From NCBI GenBank assembly GCA_028023455.1, contig JAQFVV010006246.1:5472363-5536362 (forward strand): a stretch of DNA of 64,000 nt, in the 5' to 3' direction. The position numbers were made by a program, and so were the translations under genes. This DNA is from Epiperipatus broadwayi. Lineage: Eukaryota; Onychophora; Udeonychophora; Euonychophora; Peripatidae. Within the stretch, counting starts at the first letter, position 1; every line of letters starts with the position of its first letter. Of the stretch, positions 1 to 12,500 are shown piece after piece. The notes under the pieces were generated by a model. The model made no database searches, had not been told where the DNA came from, and saw only the letters and a list, made by a program, of their open reading frames with translations.

Positions 1-158
1 GGACAAGCTCTAATCTTCTTCATTCTCCAACTCTTCAGCCATCTATATCATTGAAAATCTGATCATGGATTGCTCAAAGCCCTTGTTGATGCCAATATTA
101 TTGTCATACCCATGTTAAGTTTAAGTCACTCTTATCCCTCGTGTATAGAACCTTAATA
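1..158 (+). repeat. Left arm of a large inverted repeat
   Basis: These bases match, in reverse complement, the stretch 3009-3167 nearly throughout (for example the shared core CATTGAAAATCTGATNATGG). The two arms bound a segment of about 3.2 kb. The left end is cut by the window edge, so the true terminus and any target-site duplication cannot be seen. Long inverted ends suggest a foldback or TIR-type DNA element, or two opposed copies of one repeat. No coding frame is visible in the arm. Confidence 0.75.
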
Positions 159-380
159 TGTTCATTTAAATACACAGAAGAGGGATAGGTAGAATACAGG
201 CTGAATATATAATATGTATATATAAGTATATTGTCTATATTGAACTTACTGTAATTAGAAGAAATTTGAATTCAGATTTTCAAGCGGGAGCTATAGCTAG
301 ACAATATACTTATATTTAAATATTACGTATTCAGCCTGTATTCTATCCATCCCTCTTCGGTATATTTAAATGGACATATT
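155..380. repeat. Short foldback (hairpin) nested beside the left arm
   Basis: Positions 155-236 pair with 299-380 in reverse complement, about 82 bp per arm with roughly 85-90% identity by eye, around a loop of about 62 bp. The arms share GGCTGAATA and AAGTATATTGTCT-type words. The loop contains a sequence that recurs inverted near 3320-3380 and again near 16200, so the hairpin probably formed around an older dispersed repeat. It is noncoding. Confidence 0.75.
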
Positions 381-3008
381 GTAACAGTCAGAATCGTCTA
401 TCTCACTAACACACTGCAGAATTCAAACCCCAGACACGAAACTGAACATTCTAGGAGGGGTTGCCTTCTAGATATATTAAGTTCGAATCTAAAGTCCAAA
501 TTTCACAGCGCCATCTACATGATAACGCATCTGATGCCACTACTAGTATAACCTTTGACCGGTGCCTGGTGGTCAGGGAGAAACAAAAGACTCTTTACTA
601 AAAGAAGCTTGGGTGGCTAATTAACGTCTATGGATTTACAAAAGGAATGCAGAAAATATATATATAGACCGAGACAGTGATAGGAATCAAATAAAATAAG
701 AGATCAAGTTTAGTTTTAAATAATTTCACAAAATTTATTCATATAAATTATATATATAATGCCACTGTCTGCTTATATGAGACAGGGACGCGTATTAAAT
801 AATTGTTGGCATTATATTCCAATAAATGACAAAAAGGTTTTAAAGCAAAGTGATATATTCTATTCCTCGGGCTAATAGCATTACGATAATGTGCTTGATG
901 AGATAGGAACACGTGCGAGGTGCTTTGAGTAATTATACAAGTTTAAGAAAATATTTGAAATTAAGTGTTATAAAATATTTATTGATTTCGAGAATAGCAC
1001 CGACAAAAGCTTACTAAGCAACAAAGTGGGAATGTGATCAAAGCATTTATTTGAGAATAATAATAATAGAGTTGTATTGGGAGGTCAGTATTGCTGATAA
1101 TGAATTTATTAAAGTTGGAGGGTGTGACACGTTTAAGTCACGGATGCTTTGTAAAAATAACTATAAAATAAAAACAATATTGAATATCCGGAATGATTAC
1201 GGAGGGCATCTCGCCGCTAACCCGTAGGAAAGTATTTTATGAACAGCCGAAACTTAGCGACTGTGTGACGATTGCATTTAATTCCCAATGTGTCATTTGG
1301 GGACACACTCTGCCTGGAAATCGCAAGCGAAGAGAATGGACTTGGCCGTGTAAAGAATCCTTGGAAAAGTAAAACAAAGTGGTCTCAACAACTAATTCAC
1401 TTACCAGCAATACAAGACTAGTGTATATAAAACTTACTGAATGGGTTTTACTTGGATTAAGAGAAATGCCCAGTCAAATTCCCCGAAATTCATTTAAAAA
1501 GGGTCCGCACATTCTCGACGTCAATGATGAACGTTGTAATTAAAGTAGAACACAGTAATTAAAATAGGGAAATGCATGCTTGCGGGCTTGAAAAGTAAGT
1601 ATAGATTTATATACACAATCATGCATTAGTGGCACATTTAAATCATTGACCTCGCACATACTCTCATAGTAGGTTAAAATCAATAACATGTAGATTTTAA
1701 ACTATGTGATTATATTATATATTAAAGAAAAGAATTGCCCTCGAACGATAATAAAAATTGGAAATTATTTAGAAATTTAAAATATGCCTTTATAGCGGCA
1801 TCTTAGTTTCAACAAAAGGAATAATTCACTCGGTCACAGACGATTCTGACACATTATCATAATAAAATAACAGAAAGCTTAATAAATAGAAAATATTAAC
1901 CCAAGGATAGAGAGCAAAATATGTTGAGTAGATTTAAACACGTTAAAGAAATACATAATGAAGTTACGTGAAATATAAGGAAAACAATTTAAATAGCTAT
2001 AGCATGCTAGTTATCACAAGAGCTCTTGGGTTAATTTAGGGTTACCTCTGGAGAAGCATTTTAGGTAGATTGATGGTCGGCAGGTTTTTATATAATTTAA
2101 CAGCAAAATCTGGAAATGTTCATATTTTTGGCACGGCAATCCGGGTTTTTGCTTCGGGTTGGGGGGGCCCCATTTGGGGGGAATTCTCTTTTTGCCCCCT
2201 CTCTGTCATGTCAAGGTTAGCAAATTATTAGAATAGAACTCAGAATGATTTCTCTTAGAAACATTAGAATGGAGAACAAAAGAAAACTCTCCCTTTTATA
2301 TTGGATTTATCAGCTGTAATTGAATCTATCCGAACGTCTAAAGGAATTCAACATTAATTAATTTCTTTTGTTAATTTCCCTGTCGACATTCGAATTACAA
2401 ACTAGATTTAATTAAAAATTACTTTTACTAATTAAAGAAAACCTTAAGTGGATATCTGCTGTTTTTAGATAAACTTATATAACATTAACTAATTAAACTA
2501 TTGTCCCTCATTTATTTTAACAGAAATATTTGGAATGACTTTTATTAAATTAAACGAAAATTATTTTACTTTTAAATCGCAATATTTGAATCTATTTACT
2601 AAACGAATATTTACTAAATGAATTTTATTTTAAATCAAAATATATTACGACGGTAATATATTTGTAAATAGATTCAAACAAAATAACTTTAACACTTTAT
2701 AATTTTGATATGTTTTAAAATGCATATCATAGTGTGCGCAATTACAACTTATATAACCTACTTTTTAATAAATCAAAATTATGTGAACATATACATAATC
2801 TATAATCTTTTATTTATTTGGGAATGAGTTATATATATAATACGAGCATTGTACTCGTGGTTTAAAATTAGGTGGGATTTTCGGCATATAAGCGTATTGC
2901 AGACACACTACGATAGATTGGGGTTCAAACTAAGGTATGAGGGTAGGAAATAGGTGAGAAAAGGTGAAACGAAGATCTGCAAAGCAGACCTTACTGTTTC
3001 AATATTAA
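381..3008. other. Interior of the inverted-repeat segment, no gene recognised
   Basis: No open frame above about 60 codons and no recognisable protein. The part from about 390 to 2250 is richer in G and C than the flanking intron sequence (for example around 1200-1340) and includes an odd patch at 2140-2210 with runs of 7 G, 4 C, 6 G and 5 C. From about 2250 the sequence returns to the AT-rich background. It may be the body of a decayed non-autonomous transposon; this is inference only. Confidence 0.4.
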
Positions 3009-3167
3009 GGTCCTATATATGAAAGGTCAGAGTGACTTAAAGTCAACATGGGTTTGACAATAGTATTGGCACCAACAATGGTTTTGAGCATTCCATCATC
3101 AGATTTTCAATGATATGGATGGCTGAAAAGTTGGAGAGTGGAGAAGATTGAAGATTTGTTATCTTAA
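3009..3167 (-). repeat. Right arm of the large inverted repeat
   Basis: Reverse complement of 1-158, with scattered substitutions and one or two small indels. The match stops near the CCTTAATAT word on the inner side of both arms. It lies about 300 bp upstream of the first visible Josephin exon, so the whole segment sits in the upstream intron or the 5' part of that gene. Arm divergence of roughly 10-15% by eye suggests an old insertion. Confidence 0.75.
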
Positions 3168-3304
3168 TATAAACTGAGCACTGATTACATATATGTGTGG
3201 GAGATGATGATCTGGACCTACTGGTGAATGCTGGTTCAATACTAAATAGGTATATTGGAGATCATTTATTTTTTTCGTATATATTGGTTGAATAAGATGG
3301 TGTG

Positions 3305-3390
3305 GATAACTGTAGAGAACTTGAAAGTCTGAGTTCAAATTCCTTCTAATTACATTAAGTTCAGTTTAGACAATATACTTGTATTTAAGG
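3305..3390 (+). repeat. Dispersed repeat with a tRNA B-box-like core
   Basis: The stretch AGAACTTGAAAGTCTGAGTT followed by CAAATTCC resembles a pol III B box (GGTTCRANNCC) and recurs inverted at about 220-297 and at 16192-16262. It is followed here by AATTACATTAAGTTC, also present in the first copy. This fits a decayed tRNA-derived SINE. No clear A box or full cloverleaf is visible, so the origin is tentative. Confidence 0.4.
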
Positions 3391-3470
3391 AGAATTATTG
3401 TAAATAAATAAAAGGCCAAAAAATACACATTGATAAAATAATTATGTATATAATTTATTTTCCATTTTAG

Positions 3471-3596
3471 TCTTTCCCCAAATCATTTTATTAATCCTCA
3501 CAAGAGTATGCTGGGACTTGGTAATTATGATGTCAATGTATTAATGGCTGCTCTGCATAGGAAACAGTGTGAAGCTGTATGGTTTGATAAAAGAAA
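3471..3596 (+). CDS. JOSD: Josephin-domain deubiquitinase (JOSD1/2 family), internal exon
   Basis: Internal coding exon of a Josephin cysteine protease, which removes ubiquitin from substrates. It begins after a TTTTAG acceptor and ends before a GTAAGT donor. In frame it reads [20 protein letters not shown] then [21 protein letters not shown]. This matches the conserved Josephin stretch containing [19 protein letters not shown] in human JOSD1 and JOSD2. The exon starts with the last base of a codon and ends with two bases of a Lys codon, completed by the first base of the exon at 13916, so reading frame and homology agree across the junction. The exon with the catalytic Cys (LCALHALNN-type motif) lies upstream and I did not find it in the window. 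I cannot separate JOSD1 from JOSD2 because invertebrates often have one gene. Confidence 0.93.
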
Positions 3597-5044
3597 GTAA
3601 GTATCACTTGGTATTTATTATTTCAATAGATTAAGATTTAAATTATTAGTAATATTTAGAAATAATAAGTCATTAAAGATTAAGTCTGTGTCTTTTATCT
3701 AATTAATTATCATAATGCAGTATTTACTATCTAATGACCAATTTGTGTGTGCGTGTGTGTTTATGAATATATGATTTTTTTTGTTTGTCACTGCTATCCA
3801 TTGATAGCTACAGTGATGTAAAATGTAATGTCTATAAATGGTAACATTGCTATCCTTTACTACAGTTTTTTTAACAAATATTTCTTTTCTTTTAAATTAA
3901 TATTAGATGATTCAACAAAATATACTATTGCATAGCATAATTCTTATGATTGATTCAATCTCTTCCCCATTGGAAATTGAACCACAAATACAACTCTTAT
4001 TATTTTTTGATATGCTTGCACTTATGAAGTTTGTTTAGTAGTACATTAATATTTGATATCACATAGTTTTAAAGTCTGAACAAAAAAAAAAGTATCTATG
4101 TGTCTTTTTCTTCAGTTTTATTAGTTTCATTTAACCTCAGAAAATAGGAAAGCTAGAACAAACTAACTATAAGAACTGAAATATTAAAGCAATATCAGTT
4201 ACTAAAGACTCAAATGATAAAACAATATATTTTTTCTTGTTTTTTAATAATATATCCTCTTATATTATGATTAAAACAATATATAGCCTTATATGATGTA
4301 ACCAATTGTTGCCTAATAAAGTTTTGTTTGAAACTTAAAGATATTTTCATTATGTACATATTGTATTTCCATTTATAGTTAATAAAAAACATTTTTTAAT
4401 ATAAAAGTAATAATTTTATAAAAATAAGAGTTGAGAATTGTGAATAATTTCATTAATTTAATATTTTCTTGTGAAACATGTTTTCCTAATCCATTCAATT
4501 TTTCTCTTCAAAATTATGAGAGTTTTTTAAAAAAATTAATTTTGTTAAATTATTTTTTTTTTTTGGCCCAAAAACTTAACAAACAGTTAATATCTCTGAT
4601 TTTGAAAATGCTGTTTTTCCAACTTCTGTTATTTAAAGAAATAAATCAATGAAAGCAAAAGTTAATTAATTCAGTGAATAAAAATCAACTGGTTACTCAT
4701 AATTTTTATGAATATATATATAATTTTTTGATAAAATGAATAAATTTTGAAGTTTTATATTATCATATCATTTTTTTTTATTTATTGTTAATCAGTTATT
4801 AAATAATTGTTTTAAAATACATTTTGTGGTGGTAATGTCTTTATTCTTTTAGCTATGTGTTATCTGAATTGGCCATGTGTGTGTGTGTGGCTTGATTTTA
4901 ATACAGCTTAGAGTTTAGGGATTTTAAAATTATCCCAATAAAATTATTTAATTATAATAGATTAAACCTATACATTATTTAAAATTATTTATAATAAGCT
5001 AATATATTTATTTATTTATCTCTTGTTCATAGTAATAATTTAGA

Positions 5045-5250
5045 GGGTACATTTGGTATTATTCCTGCTATGACATATTACTCCAATGACATATTATTCT
5101 AAGTTTGTGATATGTTTAAAATAATGCCTTCAAGGAATGTTCAGACAAACTTAATCGATAAAATTTGTTCACAGATTCAATGGAGGGGTTATTTTAAAAA
5201 TATCGCAAATTTAGAATAATACTTCATCAGGAGCAATACATCATAGCACA
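5045..5250. repeat. Decayed copy of the 213-bp foldback family
   Basis: Starts with GGTAC and carries the word CCTGCTATGACATATTACTC, matching the left end of the clearer element at 33388-33600. It then has the shared middle ACAAACTTAATCGATAAAAT and an inverted right half (ATAATACTTCATCAGGAGC). The right terminus is blurred. It is noncoding, and its identity rests on the order of shared words. Confidence 0.6.
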
Positions 5251-7639
5251 TGTAATATGAAAGTTCACATCTAAAAAATAATGGACACATGTTTATTATG
5301 AAAAAAGGAAAAAAGATATTATGATACTAAGTAGAACAGATAATTTTGAGTTATGCTTTTTTGGTATGACCCTGTGTGTGTTGTCAAAGCCATCCTTCTC
5401 CTTCCTGGCATACTATGGCACACTGTCATATTCCACATGTAATGGCAAATTTCAAATCTAAAAAAAATATATATTTACCAATGATGGAGAAATATAATCA
5501 TTATGGAAAAAAGGAGAAATATGAAAAAGAACCCTGAAACAAATGGCGAGTTATATCAAAGTTTTAGATTTCAGTTATTTTTTAATCTAAAAAAAAATTG
5601 GCGAACTGTAAGTTTAATTTGATCTTTATTGATTGTATAATGTTGATGATTAATGACTATTACTTTTGTTTAATGCTGGCTGAACTTAGTTAGTTTTTTC
5701 TTTGCTGATCTCTCATGCTCATTCTTTTCATATGTATTCCTTTTGATTAATCTATGGGGATGAGGATTGTTTCCATCTCCTTATAAAGTCCTAATATGTT
5801 ATGTAGCTATTCAATTATAATATAGTTTAAATTTATTACACACACATATATATTTATTCAATAAAGTTTATATTTGATTTAAACCATAAATTTGGGAACC
5901 CCTGTTTCAAAAATATGTTAAGCTTAGCAAAATAAAAGTTTTATTCTGTAAATTTTATATCTTGTGTTTATTTATTACATAATTTTTGCAACTTTTTTAT
6001 ATTAGTTTTTTTTTATTATTATATGTACAATATAAATAATAATAATATTAAATATCAAAGATTAAATTAGAAAAAATAATAATTAACCAATACCAATTAC
6101 TTAGCTTAAAACTTCTAGCTAAATTTTTAATTAATACCAACTACCAATTGGATTTCTTGTCAAAACAAATATAAAAATTGTTGTATTTGTTTTAACTTGA
6201 TAAGGTTATATATGACAACAAAGCATATTAGCAGTTTGATACTAATTAGAAATTTGTCTAAAAATTTAAAATTAAGTAGTTATTTTTGTTTAATTAGTAT
6301 ATGTACTATATATATATATGGTTTTTGATATTTTTAGATAGTTTGCAAGCATATTAAACACTTATGTAAATTTTCATAACTTAGATCCTAATGAAATAAT
6401 GGTTTAAATATTCCAGTAACTCAATTTTTTTTACAAATGTTTGAAATTTTAATATCAAATTGTAAAACACAATAACTTAAAATCCACTGAAATCAAAATT
6501 CCAATATCTGGGATTTCTTTGTATTTGTGTTTAAATAAACTTGACTGACATTGTAAATTTAAAAATCTCTCTATCTATTGTTAGCTTGTAGAGAAATATT
6601 ATTTGCAAAGAAAATATAACACTCATTTTATGTTAGATGTCACATGTTTCTAGATAATAATATAGTGTTATTTTTGAAAAATGCAAAATCACTTATATAT
6701 TGTACAGTATATTTAAAAATTTTCAAAGATTACTAATAATAGTCCTTTTTATTTGAAGTGAAATTTTAAAGTTCAGATTCTTAATTAATTTGTTGTATCA
6801 TATTTTTAAAATTCATTAAGAGGATACATTTGTTTGTGGAAAATAATGGCAAGTAATCAAGTTTTGTTAAAAGTTTTTTAGTTATCATGCTTGCTTTTTT
6901 ACCACAAATAAATAATATGATAATAAGCTTCATAAAATAAACCAGGCTTTTAATGTAGAGCATAACATGATTGTAATTTATTTTACTAAACCTAGGTTAC
7001 ATTTATTAGATTAAATTGTATTCTTATTTTGATAAAGATGCTCTGCACAAGTAGCAATTTTTTTTAAGTTTATTACTATATTATTTATTTGTTGTTCATA
7101 TATCTTTATGGAATACAATTTTTACATTTTAGTACAATTTAAATTATTTTAATATAAACATATAAATATATCAGGGAAAGTTATCACTAACCCAGCTTAC
7201 GAAATTGAAATTAAAGCTATTATTATTTTAGTACATACATAAACATCAGCTATTAAAATGTGAAATTATGAAATATGTCATTAAAATCCAAATTTTGGTA
7301 TTCAACTTTATATAATCATTTTAGATTCAGTAATAAAATGTTTTGCTATTATACTTTTTAAAACAATGTTTAATATTTTTGACATACAAGTTTCCTGATT
7401 ATTTTAAAACTTATTTTATTACTGAACCAACATAATATAATACCAAAAAATTATGTTGTTATATAATTTTATTTCCATCAAAATTTAATATTTTGACCAA
7501 GTACTTCTAAAAATATTTACCTTAAAAATAAATAAAAAACTTAAAAATATTTAATATATTTGGGTATATTTTATAATTTAAAAATATAAAAATTAGAATG
7601 TTATAGATATTTTTTGTATTTTATAATATTTATATATTG

Positions 7640-8272
7640 TTCTGATTATTTATCAAGAGCACAATTCTGTAATTAGAAAGAATCTTTTTCACATGTGCCT
7701 TAAACATTTGTATAATAGCCAAACGATATAGTTTTTGACTTTAGAGGTAACTCTCAAACTTCAACACAAGATAAGGACTTTATAAAGATAAGAGCGGCCA
7801 TCTTATCCTTAACATAAATTCTTATTTATATAGGCCAGTCTAAAGCATTTTGATTTGAGAGTATGAAGATATTCTCTTCACATTTAAATCCACTATTTCC
7901 TTTCACAAATTAACTTATACAAAGTTTTGCAATTTACGAACTGATATTAAGATCTTTTTAATGGAAATATAGAAACTAATGTAACATTCTGATTATTTAT
8001 CAAATGGACAGTAATTCTGTAATTAGAAAGAGGAAAGCTTTAGTGTTTTCCACATATGCCTTCAATGTTTATATAATAGCTGAATAATGTGGTTTTTGAT
8101 TATGGAGGCAACTCTCAGACCTCAACACAAGATAGGGGCTCTTATCTTCATAAAGCCCCTATCCTGTATTGAGGTTTAAGAGTTCCCTCTATAATCAAAA
8201 ACTACATTGTTTGACTATTATACAAACATTTAAGGCACACGTGGAGAAGGTTAAAGTCTTTCTCTTTCTAAT
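7640..8272. repeat. Duplicated arm and complete 251-bp palindromic foldback
   Basis: 8022-8272 is a near-palindrome: the left arm from ATTAGAAAGAGG pairs with the right arm ending CTCTTTCTAAT, and the centre near 8132-8165 is itself a tight stem (GATAGGGGCT with AGCCCCTATC). 7640-7790 is a direct copy of the left flank and left arm (TTCTGATTATTTATCAA, then CTGTAATTAGAAAG) that lacks the right arm. This is typical of a hairpin MITE that duplicated or partly collapsed. It has no coding capacity. Confidence 0.75.
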
Positions 8273-9415
8273 ATTTATATATATTTGTTGTTTTTTTTCA
8301 GATATTTTTGTAAATATTTATTTAATTCTGAAAATAACCAAAATTATCAAATTTTATAGAATATAAACATATGTAACATAATTTATCATTATTTTGGATC
8401 AGTAATAAAACAAATTTCAAAAAGACTGGAAAAGATATATTAATGAATGTTCAAACTAGAGAGATTAAAAAAATAAAATAAAACTTAGAACAATATTTTG
8501 AATTAGAAAGTTATATTTATTTCTAATTAATATATATTTGATGCAAGAATTTTATTGTAAATGTAGTCACAAGCTTAACACATTCAACATATGAATCATT
8601 GAATTCATCTTAGTGAGGCAGGAATGTATAATTCCATTTATTAAATAATCTTATTATAATATATAATTTTAAGTTGAATCACTAACCAATATAATATGTG
8701 AAACAGAAATATTATTTTTATTTTTGAACAAATGCAACTATCCTGCCTTATTAACTGTCTATAACCAATCATTATTTATGCTTCAATAATATTTAGAATT
8801 TTTCTATTTATATGCTCCAGTTTTATATGCTGGTCCAAAAACTGCCTATATCTTAGATAATATTACACATTTAAATATTATATTTATATATTAGATTTAC
8901 AATGAAGTTATTTAATGATATGTTGGTTATATGGATTGATTGTTAAGCTTATAAAATAAAATTTATGTGATAAATGTTAGATATCAATGGGAAAATATCA
9001 CTACTATTGAATCACAAATGATATTTGGTTAAACTAATTGACATAGGTTGGTTATCAAAATCAAATTTATTCTTTTATTTTAATATTTTACAGTTTGATT
9101 TTGTTGATTTTTACATTTATAAAAAAATAAAAATATTAATTCTAGTTGTATTACTTGACAGTGCATTATTTGATATACAATATGTGTGGTATAATGAGTG
9201 ACAGTGGATAATTATGAACTTTGCCTGGAAAGTTTTATAATCCTGGTCTTTCATGGTATCTTCTAACATTATGAGAAATATGATGTTCATTCCATATATA
9301 ATTATACTCAATCTTCCCTCATATAGATAGCATCAATATTGACAAAACAAATGATAATTCTTATAAGTGAATGGAACAACAAAACAAATAAATCACTTAA
9401 TATATTTATTAACGG

Positions 9416-9501
9416 AAGCTTGTGGTTAAGACCTGTAGAAATCCCTACCTTCGCATTTTCACACGCACACTCTTGAGATTTAAAGCCTTAGTAAATATTA
9501 C
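9416..9501 (+). repeat. Dispersed ~85-bp repeat, copy 1
   Basis: Begins AAGCTTGTGGTTAAGACC and ends GCCTTAGTAAATATTA. The same unit occurs at 43686-43770 in the same orientation, and inverted at 35091-35173 and 35431-35513. I see no protein or RNA structure, and the family is not recognised. Confidence 0.75.
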
Positions 9502-12500
9502 TAACATAATATATTTCTATAACTCCACAACTAAAAGAATAGTTTGACTATTCACATTGGTATTACCAAAGTTAAAAGAAATAAATTAGCAAATAGGATG
9601 AATATTGATAATGCACCCTAACAAACTATAAATCCAAATATTCCAAATTTCTACTGATTAAAATTTTGAGATACTATCTTTAATTATTTTGAAATGATAA
9701 CTTCACATATAACATTTTGGTGAATTTCATTATCATAAATGAACCTATTTTATATCGTGATAGTATTATTTATTAGCTCATTAGTCACTATAATACTATT
9801 GTTTTAAGTGTATCACATGATCATGAGTGCACATAATATCACCTAATTCATTATCACTTCAAGTACATTTAAATAAGAATTAAATCCTTAGAGAGGAATT
9901 TTAAATTCATGGTCTAATATGTTTGGAGTTGTCAACTGTGCATGCAAAGTATCTTGTAATATATGTATTATATACAAGAATATTAATTTTACTACCAACA
10001 ATAATATTATAACTCATCCTGTATCACATACTTAATTTCCTATAAAGACTGAAAGATGAGACCTGCATGAAGAAAACACGTTTACATAAATTCACAACAT
10101 TTAAATTATTATTAGATGTGTGTGACCTGGATTATTGTCATCGTTTTTTCACAACAATGTACATATATATATCTTAATAAATATGTTTTACATTTCAGGT
10201 GCCTGCATAAATAATTATAAACCAAAATATCATTATATCAATACACACTAATATATCATGAACCAATCATTGTACACCAGATTTTCTATGTAAGGTATGG
10301 AATATTAATGATATAGTGGGCATGCATCTCATTATTTTCAGTGTAAGAGCAGGAATACAACATCTGTTTATATATATAATTAGAACAGATTAATATGTAA
10401 CAATTATCAACAGAATCCTTATTTCAAACTTTTAATAACTTGAGATATTCATGTCTAGTCATTAATATTAGCTATATATGAAATAATATTAAGTGCATGC
10501 TCATCTTAAACTCAACATCTCCAAAAATAACAACAAATAAATCCATATATTTGAATTACTTAAGTATTATTATTTTATAACAAAATTCCAAAAAGTTATA
10601 GCAAACATTTAATTATTTAACATGTTCAAGAATAAACTTCAAATAATTATTTAAAACTTCAGGTCATTTGGACTGTCTTAACTGCTTATCCCTTTCGCAA
10701 TTCATTAGTTTATCCTGTCATGAATTTATGTAAGGTTATAATGATGCTTAAAGATAGAATGTTTATACTTTTTGACTTGAATTCTGATAAATGTTATTAA
10801 TTTAACTAATAAATAGTTGTTGTTTTTTAATAGCATTAACTATAATTAAGCCTAGATGGGGATTTTATTGTCTTAAGTATAAATTTAAAACAGTATTTGA
10901 AACCTTAAATATTTAAAATATAAATGATCAACTTATTATACAAAGGTATACATAACTTATAAAACACATTGTAAACAATGCATGAAAAAACAATATTTGA
11001 TATATATAATAGATTTATACACAAAAAAGTTTGTTTACAAATGACTTAGGTACAAATGGAGGTTGATAGTGTCCAGTTTTAGTAAAAATTTAAACCATTT
11101 CGTAACTGAAAACATGAAGCATCCTTTAGTTATTTATTTTCAGAACTCTGATAAAATATTTCCTAGGTGTTGACAATGGTCATTTATTCCTTTTATTTTA
11201 TTGGAAGTGCATGTATGACATTTCATGTTAAAAATCTCTTTTAAACACTATCCTTTTTTTTTTTTATTAAGTTTCTGTTGAAGGTAAGGCATTCCATGAA
11301 ATTTTGTTAAAGCATTTTTCTGTATGAAATGGGTTTCCTGCCCCAGAAGAATCTTGCAAGTTAGACCGCTATTGATTTTAGAATTTTTTTAAAAGTTAAT
11401 TTTATTCGAGACATTTATTAAAATTATATTTTTAATAATGGCAATTTCAGAGCACTGCAACTTATTGAATTTCTTATGTCAATATATGATCTATGTGCAT
11501 TCAGAAATTAATTCCTCTTGTTACATGTTTTATAAGCTTTGAAGCGTTAATTATATATTATTATTTTAATAATTACATTAAAATTATCTTACACAATATT
11601 AAACTTACCTTATAAAATGTTTTATGGAATTCTTACATGTATATATATTTTATTACATATATGAATAAATGATAATTATCATATGTATGCATAAACACTT
11701 ATATCCACGTCTTTGTTAATGTTTTGAATTGCTTGCTTTCTAAATGTATGGGTTTTTAATTGTATTTAAATGGTTTTAATCTTTCTTGCTTTGTGTAGTT
11801 TGTCTCTAAAAAACGAATGTCCTTTGCTGTACTAAACCTTTCTTTCTTTGATTATTTTAAAATAATTTGTGGATATAATAATCTGAAATGTTTATATTAT
11901 TTTAATATAATATTGTTAAATTAAATTAACAATTATGATAATCCAATATTAATATTTTGATTCTAAAATATGTCATATTATTAAAATTTCTATAATGTGT
12001 TATAAGTATTAATTTTTTTTATCAATTTTGATGATGTTTGCTAATTTGCTTCCATTATTTAAAAATATAATTTAAAACAAATGCAATAATAATTCATATA
12101 AATATTTCAATCTTAATTTCAAACACAGTAAGATTAAAACTTAAAAGATAATTACTTTCATTTACTGGGTTATGAGAGTTTCTATAAACTTGCAGATAAA
12201 GAAATATATAGGTTGTTTTTTTTGTAATTGTATATGATTGAAACATATTTAAATTGTTCAAATTTAATTCTTGCAATTTGCTGTTTTTTTATGTGTGTGT
12301 GTACTTAAAAGAATATTAACCATAGAACTTTATTTTATTTTTGCCATAGACTACTGCTTTATTAATTCCTTAAACTTTGACTACCAAAGAGGCATAGGCA
12401 GGAAAACATTTTCATTTGTTTAGTCAGTTTGGGACATCCCCCCCCCCCCCAATGCACTTTTCTGAATTGAAAATTGCCTTGGGAACATACAATCAATCAG

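Noticed and set aside
1-3470. First exons of the Josephin gene, including the catalytic Cys
   Set aside because: I looked for an LCALHALNN-like reading on the plus strand and found none; these exons must lie to the left of the window.
3748-4890. Short GT tracts as regulatory signals
   Set aside because: They are ordinary microsatellites in an intron.
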